The notes beneath the pieces are model-generated. The model worked only from the letters and a program-made list of their open reading frames with translations, was not told where the DNA came from and did not search any database. This document shows positions 13,276 to 20,921 of a DNA stretch of 25,334 nucleotides, one piece after another. The translations under genes were made by a program, and so were the position numbers. Positions within the stretch are counted from its first letter, which is position 1. Each line of letters starts with the position of its first letter. The DNA comes from Candidatus Effluviviaceae Genus I sp. (lineage in GTDB: Bacteria; Joyebacterota; Joyebacteria; Joyebacterales; Joyebacteraceae). The DNA is taken from contig VGIX01000026.1 of assembly GCA_016867725.1 (NCBI GenBank), positions 1 to 25,334 of the forward strand, in the 5' to 3' direction.

Positions 13276-15097
13276 GCGCGGCCTGCCCGTCCATCCCGCA
13301 GTACCTCTCGACCCGCTTCCCGATCACCGCGAGGCTCTCGTCCCAGAACGCGCGCGAGCGGATGTCAATGCCGTAGCGCGCCGCGAGGTCCGCGGCCTTC
13401 CCTTCGCCGGTGCTCCGCAGAAGGTCCTTGTAGCGCGGGACGAACGACTCGCCCTCCCTGAGGTAGATCGCGTACACGCCCAGGCCGAAGAGGTGCCCGA
13501 ACGCGTAGGGGTAGTTGTAGAAGCTCGCGTCGAGCTCGTAGTAGTGGGGCTTGAGGAGCCACATGTACGGGTGCAGGTGCTTCTCGTCGAGCCCGTCGCC
13601 GTACGTCTGCCGCTGCGCGTCGAGCATGATCTCGCAGAACTCGTCCGCCGAGAGCTCCGCCTTCTCGCGCCGCTTCATCACCTCGGACTCGAAGATGAAT
13701 CGCGAGTAGATGTCCACGATGGTCTGGCTCGCTCCGATGAGGTCGTTCTCGAGGATGGCGAGTTGCGCCTCGGGCGACGCGGACTCGAACGCGGCGTTCA
13801 GCACGATGGTCTCGCAGAAGATCGAGGCGGTCTCGGCGAGCGTCATCGGGGCGCCGCGGCGGAGCATCGGGAGCCCATGCTGACAGTGGTTGTGGAAGGC
13901 GTGCCCGAGTTCGTGCGCGAGCGTCCCGAGCGCGTCGAAGCTCCCGTCGAAGTTGCTGAGGATGCGCGATTCCTCGACCGCTGGGACACGCGTGCAGTAC
14001 GCGCCGCCGACCTTGCCGGCGCGCGGCTCGGCGTCGATCCACCGGCGCCTAAACGCGCCCGCCGCGAAGTCGGCCAGCTCGCCGCTGAACCGCCCGAACT
14101 TCTCCGCGATGAACGCGGCCGCCTCGTCCCACGAGTAAGAGAGGCTCCCGCCGTCCGCGGGGGCCATGAGGTCCCACCACGCGAGCCGCTCCTTGTTGAG
14201 CTTCCTCGCCTTGCTCCTGAAGTAGCGGCGGAAGATCGGGAACGAGTCGCGCATCGCGGCGAAGAGCGCGTCGAGCGTCTCGCGGTCCATCTTGTTCTGC
14301 ACGAGCGACTCGTGAAGAGCGCTCTCGTAGCCGCGGCGCTTCGCGAGCGTGACCGCGCCGCCCTTGACGCTGTTCAGGGCGTAGGCCACCGGCTCGCGGA
14401 TGGACGCCCACGCCGAGAGCTCGGTCTCGTAGGCCCTGCGCCGCACGCTCTCGTCCGGGTTGTTCGCGAGGTTCCGGATGACCGTCATCGGGAGTTCGGT
14501 CGTCTTCCCGTCCTTCTCGAAGGGGACCTTGAGCTGGCTCGTGACCGCGCCGTGGAGCTTCCACGCGGCCGCGCTGCCCGACACGACGAGCTCGAACGCG
14601 AGGTCCTCGAGGAGGGCTTCCATGCGGAACCGGCTGTGCTCGGCGATGTCGCCGAGCTTGGCGCGGTGTGTGCGCGCGGCCGTCGCGCCGGCGGCGATCC
14701 GGTCGAGCGCGGGCGCGAGCGACCCCACCCACATCTCGAACCGCACGTAACACTTGGTGAACCGGACGTCCAGCATCTCGAGTTCGCTCTTGCGGCGCCT
14801 GGCGAGCGCGTTGTAGGAGTCCGTCGTGATGACGCAGTAGACGTACGACTCGAGGGTGCGCCAGAGCGTGATGAGCGAGTTCAGCCGCTCGATGGCCTCG
14901 TCGAGGACGCGGCCTGTGCCCGCCACGTCCTTCGGCGCGGCCTTGAGCCGCCCGATCTTGTTGCGCTCGATGAAGGCCTCGAGGTCCTTGAGGTCGGCCT
15001 CGACCCTGGCCGTGGCGGCGAGGAAGTCCTCGGAGTCCAGGCCTGCGTAGATGTTCGAAAGGTCCCAGCGCGGGACGGCTCCCTTCGCGTCGGGCAT
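13253..15097 (-). CDS. pepF: M3-family oligoendopeptidase F
   Basis: This 614-residue zinc metallopeptidase is of family M3. The active site is visible as HELGH (H395, E396, H399) with the third zinc ligand E422 in MTLAETASIFCE. The order of helices and the FDGSFDALGTLAHELGHAFH segment are typical of PepF. The protein has no signal peptide and would act in the cytoplasm on short peptides. The ATG at 15097 is chosen because a perfect GAGGAGG (15104-15110) lies 6 nt upstream; the frame is open further but lacks homology. A likely promoter lies just upstream (15149-15177). The 3' end overlaps the convergent hydrogenase subunit gene by 23 bp. Confidence 0.93.
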   Translation of the reverse strand: MPDAKGAVPRWDLSNIYAGLDSEDFLAATARVEADLKDLEAFIERNKIGRLKAAPKDVAGTGRVLDEAIERLNSLITLWRTLESYVYCVITTDSYNALARRRKSELEMLDVRFTKCYVRFEMWVGSLAPALDRIAAGATAARTHRAKLGDIAEHSRFRMEALLEDLAFELVVSGSAAAWKLHGAVTSQLKVPFEKDGKTTELPMTVIRNLANNPDESVRRRAYETELSAWASIREPVAYALNSVKGGAVTLAKRRGYESALHESLVQNKMDRETLDALFAAMRDSFPIFRRYFRSKARKLNKERLAWWDLMAPADGGSLSYSWDEAAAFIAEKFGRFSGELADFAAGAFRRRWIDAEPRAGKVGGAYCTRVPAVEESRILSNFDGSFDALGTLAHELGHAFHNHCQHGLPMLRRGAPMTLAETASIFCETIVLNAAFESASPEAQLAILENDLIGASQTIVDIYSRFIFESEVMKRREKAELSADEFCEIMLDAQRQTYGDGLDEKHLHPYMWLLKPHYYELDASFYNYPYAFGHLFGLGVYAIYLREGESFVPRYKDLLRSTGEGKAADLAARYGIDIRSRAFWDESLAVIGKRVERYCGMDGQAAPTPASPR

Positions 15098-15103
15098 GAA
15101 TGT

Positions 15104-15110
15104 CCTCCTC
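15104..15110 (-). promoter_or_regulatory. Perfect ribosome binding site deciding the pepF start
   Basis: GAGGAGG on the minus strand ends 6 nt before the ATG at 15097. It decides the start against a longer open frame that reaches 15184. Confidence 0.8.
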
Positions 15111-15148
15111 ACAGGGGGAATGCGTCGGGTCCATCGGGCAACCCGACC

Positions 15149-15177
15149 ATGATACCACGCGGGGGCGGGCGGGTCAG
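15149..15177 (-). promoter_or_regulatory. Extended -10 promoter for pepF
   Basis: Read on the minus strand, TGG-TATCAT (-10 at 15149-15154) has the extended -10 TG and lies 17 nt downstream of CTGACC (15172-15177, 4 of 6 to TTGACA). The -35 overlaps the stop codon of the DUF1648 gene. The leader would be about 45 nt and ends with a perfect ribosome site, so pepF can be transcribed apart from the upstream genes. Confidence 0.45.
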
Positions 15178-15692
15178 CCGGCAACCGGCGGCTTCCGGCC
15201 GAAGCGCTTCGCGAGCCGCGCGCACACCCATCCGATGCCCACGAGGAACGCCACGAACGTCACCCAGAAGTCCCGCACGAGCAGCGGCGCAACGCCCCGC
15301 AGGTTGAACTTGAAGATCGTCTGCGCGACCGCGATGAGGAACGCGAGCGTGAGGCACTCGAGCCACAGGAACTGCTCGGCGAGATAGTGGAGCGTCTCGC
15401 GGCGTCGTTCGGCGCTCAGCCAGTAGTCACGGTTCGGGATGTTGACGGCCCCCGCGTGCCCGCGCTCCATGAGCAGGACCCCGAGCAGGGCCGTGACGAC
15501 CACCAGCCCCTCGACGAGGCCGTAGACGATCATGAACGACCGCGTGTCGCTCCACGCGTCGGGCTCCCAGCCCGGTCCGAAGTGCACGGCGATCCGGTCG
15601 GGGAGGATGGGGTAGTAGTGCAGGAACTGGAGGATCGCAACGATGACCAGCACGGCCGTCGTGGTCACCGGCGCGCGGCTGAGTGTCCTCAC
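15174..15692 (-). CDS. DUF1648-domain membrane protein
   Basis: This 172-residue protein has about four hydrophobic helices. The first is followed by YPILPDRIAVHFGPGWEPD, the DUF1648 signature also found at the N-terminus of SdpI-type proteins. Two more helices surround a soluble loop at about 80-100 and the C-terminus is basic. Its function is unknown. I chose the GTG at 15692 because it overlaps the upstream stop as GTGA and is preceded by GGAAGGGGG; an earlier GTG at 15710 lacks such a site. It follows the acetyltransferase gene in what looks like one transcript. Confidence 0.75.
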   Translation of the reverse strand: MRTLSRAPVTTTAVLVIVAILQFLHYYPILPDRIAVHFGPGWEPDAWSDTRSFMIVYGLVEGLVVVTALLGVLLMERGHAGAVNIPNRDYWLSAERRRETLHYLAEQFLWLECLTLAFLIAVAQTIFKFNLRGVAPLLVRDFWVTFVAFLVGIGWVCARLAKRFGRKPPVAG

Positions 15693-16258
15693 GGCGTTGC
15701 CCCCTTCCACTCGTGGTCGAGCAGCGCATACTGGTACGAGTCACGCCACCTGCCCCGCACGAGCGCGTCCTCCCGGAAGTGCCCCTCTCTCCTCATCCCG
15801 GCCTTCTCGAGCACCCGCGCCGAGGCGGCGTTCTCGATGTCGCAGGTCGCGGCCACGCGATGGAGCCCGAGCGTCCCGATCGCGAACTCGACGAGCGCCC
15901 GCGCGGCCTCGGTCGCGTAGCCGTGCCCCCAGGCGTCCGGGTGGAAGCAGTACCCGATGAAGGCCGATCTGTTCGCGAGGCTCATCGCGTGGATTCCGCA
16001 GCCGCCGATGAGTCGCCCGCCGTCGCGCAGCGTGACGGCGAACTCGTAGCCCTTCCTGGGGTCGCCGGACCGCAGGGCGAGCGCCCGCTCGATGAAGGCC
16101 CTGGTGTCTTCCTCGGAGTTTGGACCCCACGGCATGTAGCGCACGACCTCGGGGTCGGAGGCGTACTCGTGCACCGCGCTCCAGTCGTCCTCGCGGAACT
16201 CGCGGAGGACGAGTCGGTCAGTGGTGAGCGTCACGTCCCGCTCGGTTTCGCGCTCCAT
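15689..16258 (-). CDS. RimJ/RimL-type GNAT acetyltransferase
   Basis: This 189-residue protein is of the GNAT acetyltransferase_3 family. It shows the start typical of RimJ/RimL relatives (TDRLVLREFREDDW, 13-26), the acetyl-CoA loop WGHGYATEA (110-118) and the later NxxSxRVLEKAGM-like segment (ENAASARVLEKAG, 142-154). Such enzymes acetylate N-termini of proteins or small-molecule amines; the substrate here is unknown. The ATG at 16258 lies 5 nt after the stop of the beta-helix gene and has AGGTAGG upstream. Its stop overlaps the next start as GTGA. Confidence 0.9.
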   Translation of the reverse strand: MERETERDVTLTTDRLVLREFREDDWSAVHEYASDPEVVRYMPWGPNSEEDTRAFIERALALRSGDPRKGYEFAVTLRDGGRLIGGCGIHAMSLANRSAFIGYCFHPDAWGHGYATEAARALVEFAIGTLGLHRVAATCDIENAASARVLEKAGMRREGHFREDALVRGRWRDSYQYALLDHEWKGATP

Positions 16259-16263
16259 GTTGC

Positions 16264-17268
16264 CTACCTGTAGAGCGCCTTCACGGCGCCCCAGCTCGAT
16301 CGCGCGGCGGGCGCTTCGCAGTCGCCGCAGCCCTGCCCCATCGCGCCGATCAACGCCGGGCTGATGCCCCCGGGAAGGCATGGCGAGTTCGCGCAGAGCT
16401 CGACGTCCCACTGCTCCATGTTGCAGAACCGGGGATCCACGCTCGCGTTCTCCCATGAGGTCCCGCAGATGTCGTCGCCGCCCGCGTTGCCGAAGACGTC
16501 GCACATGCCCACGAAGGGCGCCCCGCCTTCGGAGCACGAGATGCCCTTGCCGACCGTGCTGAAGGCGAGGATGCTCTGAAGCACGGTCAGGCCGGCGGTG
16601 CTGCCCCGCACGTGCAGGGCGTCCGTGTTCCTGTAGAGGGTGCACGACTGGACCGCGGGGGAGCTTCCCCAGAGGTACATCCCGCCGCCGGCGGGCGCGG
16701 AGTTGCCGGCGAGGACGAGACCTGCGAAGGAGGCGTCCGCGCTCCAGTAGGAGTAGATGCCTCCGCCCGCCTCCGTCGCGCTGCACCACATGATCTCGCA
16801 TGCCGTGACGGTAACGTCCGACTGATAGACGTAGATGCCGCCCCCGAGCTCCGCGGTGCAGTTCACGATGTAGCAGTCGGAGACGGTCGCGAGCGTGCCG
16901 CCGCTGCAGTTCACGCCGCCGCCGTAGCCGGCGTTCCCGCCTACGATCACGAAGCCGATGAGCTTGGCTCCCGCACCCTCGCCCTCGAAACGGACCGCGC
17001 GGGTCATGCCCTGGCAGTTGATGACGGCGTTGCGCGAGTACTCGGCGCGGAGCACGACCTCCTTGCCGCCGTAGCTGATGGAGCTCGTGATGGGGTAGGT
17101 TCCGCTCGCGACGACCACCGTGTCGCCGGACGCCGCGGCGTCCATCCCCTCCTGGATGGTCCTGTAGTCGCCGCCGCCGGCGATGTCCACGCGGATGGTG
17201 GTTCCCAGGCAGCATGCCGCCCACAGAAGGACCGCCGCTCCCGACGCGCCTGCAGTGGCCGATCTCAT
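16264..17268 (-). CDS. Secreted right-handed parallel beta-helix protein
   Basis: This 334-residue protein has an N-terminal signal peptide (about 1-22). The N-terminal cap reads DYRTIQEGMDAAASGDTVVV, the pectin-lyase-like pattern seen in many DUF1565-type secreted proteins. A GGG turn recurs at 116, 142, 168 and 194, an exact 26-residue period with four coils. After further coils comes a cysteine-rich end (CANSPCLP, GQGCGDC) and the tail SSWGAVKALYR. I see no catalytic residues that would prove lyase activity, so a surface or structural role is equally possible. The start has GGGAGGG about 10 nt upstream. It is divergent from the C39-like gene. Confidence 0.8.
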   Translation of the reverse strand: MRSATAGASGAAVLLWAACCLGTTIRVDIAGGGDYRTIQEGMDAAASGDTVVVASGTYPITSSISYGGKEVVLRAEYSRNAVINCQGMTRAVRFEGEGAGAKLIGFVIVGGNAGYGGGVNCSGGTLATVSDCYIVNCTAELGGGIYVYQSDVTVTACEIMWCSATEAGGGIYSYWSADASFAGLVLAGNSAPAGGGMYLWGSSPAVQSCTLYRNTDALHVRGSTAGLTVLQSILAFSTVGKGISCSEGGAPFVGMCDVFGNAGGDDICGTSWENASVDPRFCNMEQWDVELCANSPCLPGGISPALIGAMGQGCGDCEAPAARSSWGAVKALYR

Positions 17269-17365
17269 AGTGCTTCACCCTCCCTGATTCCGGTCAACCC
17301 TCTGCCGAGCCCCGCTCCGAGGCCGCTAGGCTACCCGCGGCGCACCGCGGCGTCAACAGACCCCC

Positions 17366-17394
17366 TTTCCCGCACGTGGTCCCCCTGGTATGAT
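17366..17394 (+). promoter_or_regulatory. Extended -10 promoter for the C39-like gene
   Basis: TGG-TATGAT (-10 at 17389-17394) lies in an AT-rich patch; the -35 position 17 nt upstream is TTTCCC, a weak match, which an extended -10 can tolerate. It is in the divergent 261-nt gap between the beta-helix gene and the C39-like gene. The rest of this gap shows nothing that I recognise. Confidence 0.35.
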
Positions 17395-17529
17395 AATCGC
17401 CAGACATCGTCTGCTACGAGCATTGGCCAGGCCCCGGCCCGCGTGCCGGGGACGAGCCGACCTCACCGCCGAGGCCGACGACGCAGCGGGCCCGGACCCG
17501 GTGGCTCCCTGACGGAAAGGGGGAGACCC

Positions 17530-19809
17530 ATGGGATGCCGCCATCACGCGTCGGCCGCCGCCTTCGTCGCGCCCACCGCGCTCGCGGCGCTCCTCGCCGC
17601 CTCGCTGCTTGCCGCTGCGCCTGCCGCCGCTCAGTTCAACATCCGTCTCCCGGTCCGCTACCACTCGCAGATCCCGCCCAACGACCCGAACGTGCCGGTG
17701 AACTGGCAGTGGACCGAGCCGGGCAACGCCGCCATCCCAAACGGCTACTGCACGAACGCCTGCCTCGACATGCTCTTCAACTACCTGATGCAGAACGGCT
17801 GCCCGCACGCGAACCCGCCGCTGCCGCAGCAGGAGTTCGCCGCCGTCGCGAACACGAACGACTGCATGGGCGGCGGCTCGCACTGCGGCACGTACCTCAC
17901 GGACGCGCGGCGCGCCGTGCACTTCTCGCCGGCGACCGCCGCGTGGCCCTGCAACCCGCCGAACTACGTGCCGCTTGGCCAGACAGGCTACTCCTGGCCG
18001 CTCGTGTGGCAGGTGCCGGGGCCGCGCAGCAGGTACGGGCTGGTCGGGATCGAAGGGAACTGGACCGCGAACGGCTGGACGATGCAGCAGTTCAAGCAGC
18101 TCCTGATGTCCGGGTGGCCCATCATGGTCAACGTGAACGCAGCGGCCGTCGGAGATTCCCTCCCGACGGTCGATCCCGGCGACTCGGACACGCAGCGCAC
18201 GGGCTACACCGACGTCGAGGACACGGTGATCGGGCACTCCATCGTGGTGCGCGGCGTGAGCGACGCGATGGGCACCTTCCTCATCCACGATCCCACGCTC
18301 GGGCCCGCGCTCATGATCAACCAGAACACGTTCTGGAACACCTGGTGGACGAGCAAGGAGTTTCTGGTGGTCTTTCCGTGGACGACAGGCATCACGGTGC
18401 CGGCGTCCCTCGGGTCGCTCGTCCCCGCGAACTACCAAGTGAGCGCGACGGCCACCTACAACGACTTCCTCCCCGCGACGGGGACAGGCGCGGCCGTCGT
18501 CACCAAGGGCAAGCTGAGCTTCTTCCCGGCGGTCGGGCAGCAGCTGAACAGCGCGCTCGCGCAGAACCAGGCGGCGACCATCGACTTCGCGAACCTCGTG
18601 TCGAGCGGCCAGCTCCAGCAGAACTCGTGGCAGTGCGTGACCCAGGCGCGCGCGAACGGCACGCATGTGATCGCCGAGACGTGGGGGCGCGTGACGCCGG
18701 TCGCGCACTCGTTCCCCGGCGGCTACGCCGACGACATCGGGAGTATGACCAGGACGACGGTCGACGTGCCGGCGCCCGTGGCGGGGGACATCTCGATCTG
18801 CCGCATCCCGCGGCACAACTGGTGGGTGGGGCACCACTTCACAATCGCACCCGACCTCTACTCGCCGGGAACACCGAACACCATCAGGCTTGAGGCCGAG
18901 AACAGGGGTGTCGCCACCCTGAGCACCGTCGTCGTGCAGTTCTTCTACGGCGACCCCACGCTGGTGGAGAACGTGCCTGGGGCGCTCGCGCCGTTCGCCT
19001 CCACCACGATCCTCGGCATCGCGCCCGGTCAGGTCGTTGAGACGAACCCGGTGACGTTCATGCCCCCGACCGGCAACACGTTCGGCCAGCCGTACTACAC
19101 GTTCGGCGTGCGGGCGTCCTGCGCGGGTGATCCGCCGCACAGCGAGTGGGTGGAGTTCGACAACAACCTCGCGTGCAGGGCGGTTCACCGCACGCAGCTC
19201 GCGCCGTACTCCGGGACGTTCCTGCACTTCTGGGCGGCGAACCCGCGGTCCGAGGACGCGATCGTGGTCGTGAGGATGAAGACCTACCTGCCCGCGGGCT
19301 GGTCGGCGCATCTCGCCCCCGCGGGCGTGGACTCGATCCCGATGCCGGCCGGTGCCCGCGAGCCCCGCACGCTCTTCCTCGACGCGGGCGATCCCGGGAT
19401 CGGCATGGTGGACGTCGTCGAGCTCATGTACGACATGGACGGGAACTTCCTGAACACGGCGGGGGGGCTCTCGTTCCTGGTGTGGACCACGGGGACGGAC
19501 GTGCCCGAGGGCGACGAGGCGGCGGGACGGGCGACCGCGGCCCTCGCGGCCCCGTGGCCGAACCCCGCCCGCGCGGGCGCCGAGCTTGCGTTCATGCTGC
19601 CGGCGGGCGGCGACGCGACGCTGTCCGTCTACGACGTTGCAGGGCGGCTGGTGGCGCGGCCGTTCAGCGGATCGGCGGCGCCCGGGTTGACCCGCGTGGC
19701 GTGGGACTGCCGTGACGAGGGCGGCCGCGGCCTTGCCTCGGGCGTGTACTTCGTGAAGCTCGAGGCGGGCGGCGCGGTGGACGTGAGGAAGCTCGTGGTG
19801 GCGCGGTGA
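17530..19809 (+). CDS. Secreted C39-like (papain-fold) protein with FlgD-like C-terminal domain
   Basis: This 759-residue protein has a signal peptide ending near AAAQ (35). Residues about 38-285 resemble the peptidase C39-like domain: C74 (YCTNACLDMLFNY, aligned to the usual CGPxxxxM), H236 (GHSIVVRG) and D254 (IHDP) are candidate catalytic residues. A middle region includes a CARDB-like segment (about 405-530). The last 85 residues form a FlgD-type Ig domain (PNPARAGAEL, VYDVAGRLV, GLASGVYFVKLE), typical of surface or secreted proteins of several candidate phyla. Many extra cysteines suggest disulfides. The ATG at 17530 follows AAAGGGGGAG. Upstream in-frame sequence runs opposite the beta-helix gene and is not coding. 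Confidence 0.75.
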   Translation: MGCRHHASAAAFVAPTALAALLAASLLAAAPAAAQFNIRLPVRYHSQIPPNDPNVPVNWQWTEPGNAAIPNGYCTNACLDMLFNYLMQNGCPHANPPLPQQEFAAVANTNDCMGGGSHCGTYLTDARRAVHFSPATAAWPCNPPNYVPLGQTGYSWPLVWQVPGPRSRYGLVGIEGNWTANGWTMQQFKQLLMSGWPIMVNVNAAAVGDSLPTVDPGDSDTQRTGYTDVEDTVIGHSIVVRGVSDAMGTFLIHDPTLGPALMINQNTFWNTWWTSKEFLVVFPWTTGITVPASLGSLVPANYQVSATATYNDFLPATGTGAAVVTKGKLSFFPAVGQQLNSALAQNQAATIDFANLVSSGQLQQNSWQCVTQARANGTHVIAETWGRVTPVAHSFPGGYADDIGSMTRTTVDVPAPVAGDISICRIPRHNWWVGHHFTIAPDLYSPGTPNTIRLEAENRGVATLSTVVVQFFYGDPTLVENVPGALAPFASTTILGIAPGQVVETNPVTFMPPTGNTFGQPYYTFGVRASCAGDPPHSEWVEFDNNLACRAVHRTQLAPYSGTFLHFWAANPRSEDAIVVVRMKTYLPAGWSAHLAPAGVDSIPMPAGAREPRTLFLDAGDPGIGMVDVVELMYDMDGNFLNTAGGLSFLVWTTGTDVPEGDEAAGRATAALAAPWPNPARAGAELAFMLPAGGDATLSVYDVAGRLVARPFSGSAAPGLTRVAWDCRDEGGRGLASGVYFVKLEAGGAVDVRKLVVAR

Positions 19810-19842
19810 GGCCGCGCGCCGCTGGCGCCACGCGACCCGTTG

Positions 19843-19851
19843 TGGTTCAAT
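19843..19851 (+). promoter_or_regulatory. Possible -10 box directly before hycI
   Basis: TGG-TTCAAT (the hexamer at 19846-19851 matches 4 of 6) sits 7 nt before the GTG start, so transcription could begin at or near the start codon (leaderless). No convincing -35 is visible. The call is weak and rests mainly on the missing ribosome site. Confidence 0.2.
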
Positions 19852-19858
19852 CGCGCGC

Positions 19859-20383
19859 GTGTCAACGCGCGAGTCGTCATTCGATCCGGCGGCGCCGTGG
19901 GCCGCCGCGCTGCGGGCGGCCGCCCGCGGCTGCGTCGTCGTCCTCGGGATCGGCAACGATCTCCGGGGCGACGACGGCGCGGGCTCGCTCGTGGCGCGGG
20001 AGCTCGGCGGGCGCTTTCCCGGCCTCGTCTTCGACGGCGGCCAGGCGCCTGAGAACCTGTCGGGGCCGCTCCGCCGCGCGCGCCCGGACGCGGTCATCGT
20101 CGTGGACGCGGCCGACTTCGGGGCGGCGCCGGGCGAGGTCCGCGTCGTGTCGGCCGCCGAGGGCGCCGGCGGCCTCACGCTCGGCACGCACGCGTTGCCC
20201 ATCGGGACGTTCCTCGCCGCGCTCGCCGAAACGACGGGCGCGGCGATTCACCTCGTCGCCGTCCAGGCGGCGACGACGGAGTTCGGCGCCGCGATGACGC
20301 CGGCCGTCGCGGCCGCTGTCGGCGACGTGGCGCGCGAGCTGGCCGCGGTCCTCGCAGACGCACGGCAAGGGGGAGACCAGTGA
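19859..20383 (+). CDS. hycI: HycI-type hydrogenase maturation protease
   Basis: This 174-residue nickel-dependent endopeptidase is of the HycI/HoxW family. Motifs match HycI closely: GIGNDLRGDDGAG (31-42), FDGGQAPEN (58-66), VVDAADFGAAPGE (81-93) and THALPI (110-115). By analogy with HycI, nickel of the precursor is sensed through acidic residues of the first and third motifs and H111. Its likely substrate is the large subunit at 5440-6612, which ends in a 32-residue tail after DPCYSCTER. The GTG start at 19859 has no visible ribosome site, and a candidate -10 box lies only 7 nt upstream. About 20 residues precede the conserved domain, so a slightly later start is possible. Confidence 0.85.
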   Translation: MSTRESSFDPAAPWAAALRAAARGCVVVLGIGNDLRGDDGAGSLVARELGGRFPGLVFDGGQAPENLSGPLRRARPDAVIVVDAADFGAAPGEVRVVSAAEGAGGLTLGTHALPIGTFLAALAETTGAAIHLVAVQAATTEFGAAMTPAVAAAVGDVARELAAVLADARQGGDQ

Positions 20384-20880
20384 TGGGCCGCGTCCGCAGC
20401 ACCGCCGTCGTCGCCGTCCTTCCCGTGGCGCTCCTCACAGCGCTCGCCGGCTGCTCAACCATCGCGCGGCCGGCTCTCACGGTCGAGGGGGTGGAGCTGA
20501 ACGGGCTTTCGGCCGAGGGCGTGGAGCTTCTCGTCGAGATCAAGGTGACGAACCCGAACGACGTTGCCGCGGAGGCGTCGGGGATCCTCTACACGCTCGA
20601 GATGAACGGGGTCGAGGTGCTCGACGGGCGACAGGACAGCCCCGTGAGCGTGCCCGCCGGCGGCTCGGCGACGGTGAGCGTTCCCGTCACCCTCAGGTGG
20701 AGCAGCGGCGCGGACGCCCTTCAGAGCATCCTCGACGGCGGCGAGCAGCGGTGGAGACTGCACGGTCGCGTGACCGTGCGGAGCGGCATCGTCACGAAGA
20801 CGTTCCCGTTCTCCGAGAGCGGGACCTTCACGACCGGCGGCCCGGTCCCGGGCGGCCGAGGCGGGCCCACCGCGCTCTAG
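20383..20880 (+). CDS. WHy-domain (LEA14-like) lipoprotein
   Basis: This 165-residue protein has an N-terminal lipoprotein signal: hydrophobic residues then L-A-G-C with the lipidated C24. Residues about 32-140 resemble the WHy/LEA_2 domain: VEGVELNGLSAEGVELLV, then KVTNPNDV and SVPAGGSATVSVPV. Such bacterial lipoproteins are often induced in stress, but the function is not established. The +2 residue is Ser, which favours the outer membrane if usual Lol rules hold. The ATG at 20383 overlaps the hycI stop (TGATG) after AAGGGGGAG; a GTG at 20380 is an alternative start. Confidence 0.8.
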   Translation: MGRVRSTAVVAVLPVALLTALAGCSTIARPALTVEGVELNGLSAEGVELLVEIKVTNPNDVAAEASGILYTLEMNGVEVLDGRQDSPVSVPAGGSATVSVPVTLRWSSGADALQSILDGGEQRWRLHGRVTVRSGIVTKTFPFSESGTFTTGGPVPGGRGGPTAL

Positions 20881-20921
20881 GCGCGCCGGGTCGCTGGAGG
20901 CGCATCATCAAGCCACGAAGC

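Noticed and set aside
16612-17529. Upstream in-frame extension of the C39-like gene
   Set aside because: It runs antisense to the beta-helix gene and would bury the clear signal peptide at residue 1 of the 17530 start.
17353-20202. Minus-strand open frame of 949 codons
   Set aside because: It is opposite the C39-like gene and hycI, has low-complexity Arg/His/Asp composition and no recognisable domain; it is a shadow of a GC-rich gene.
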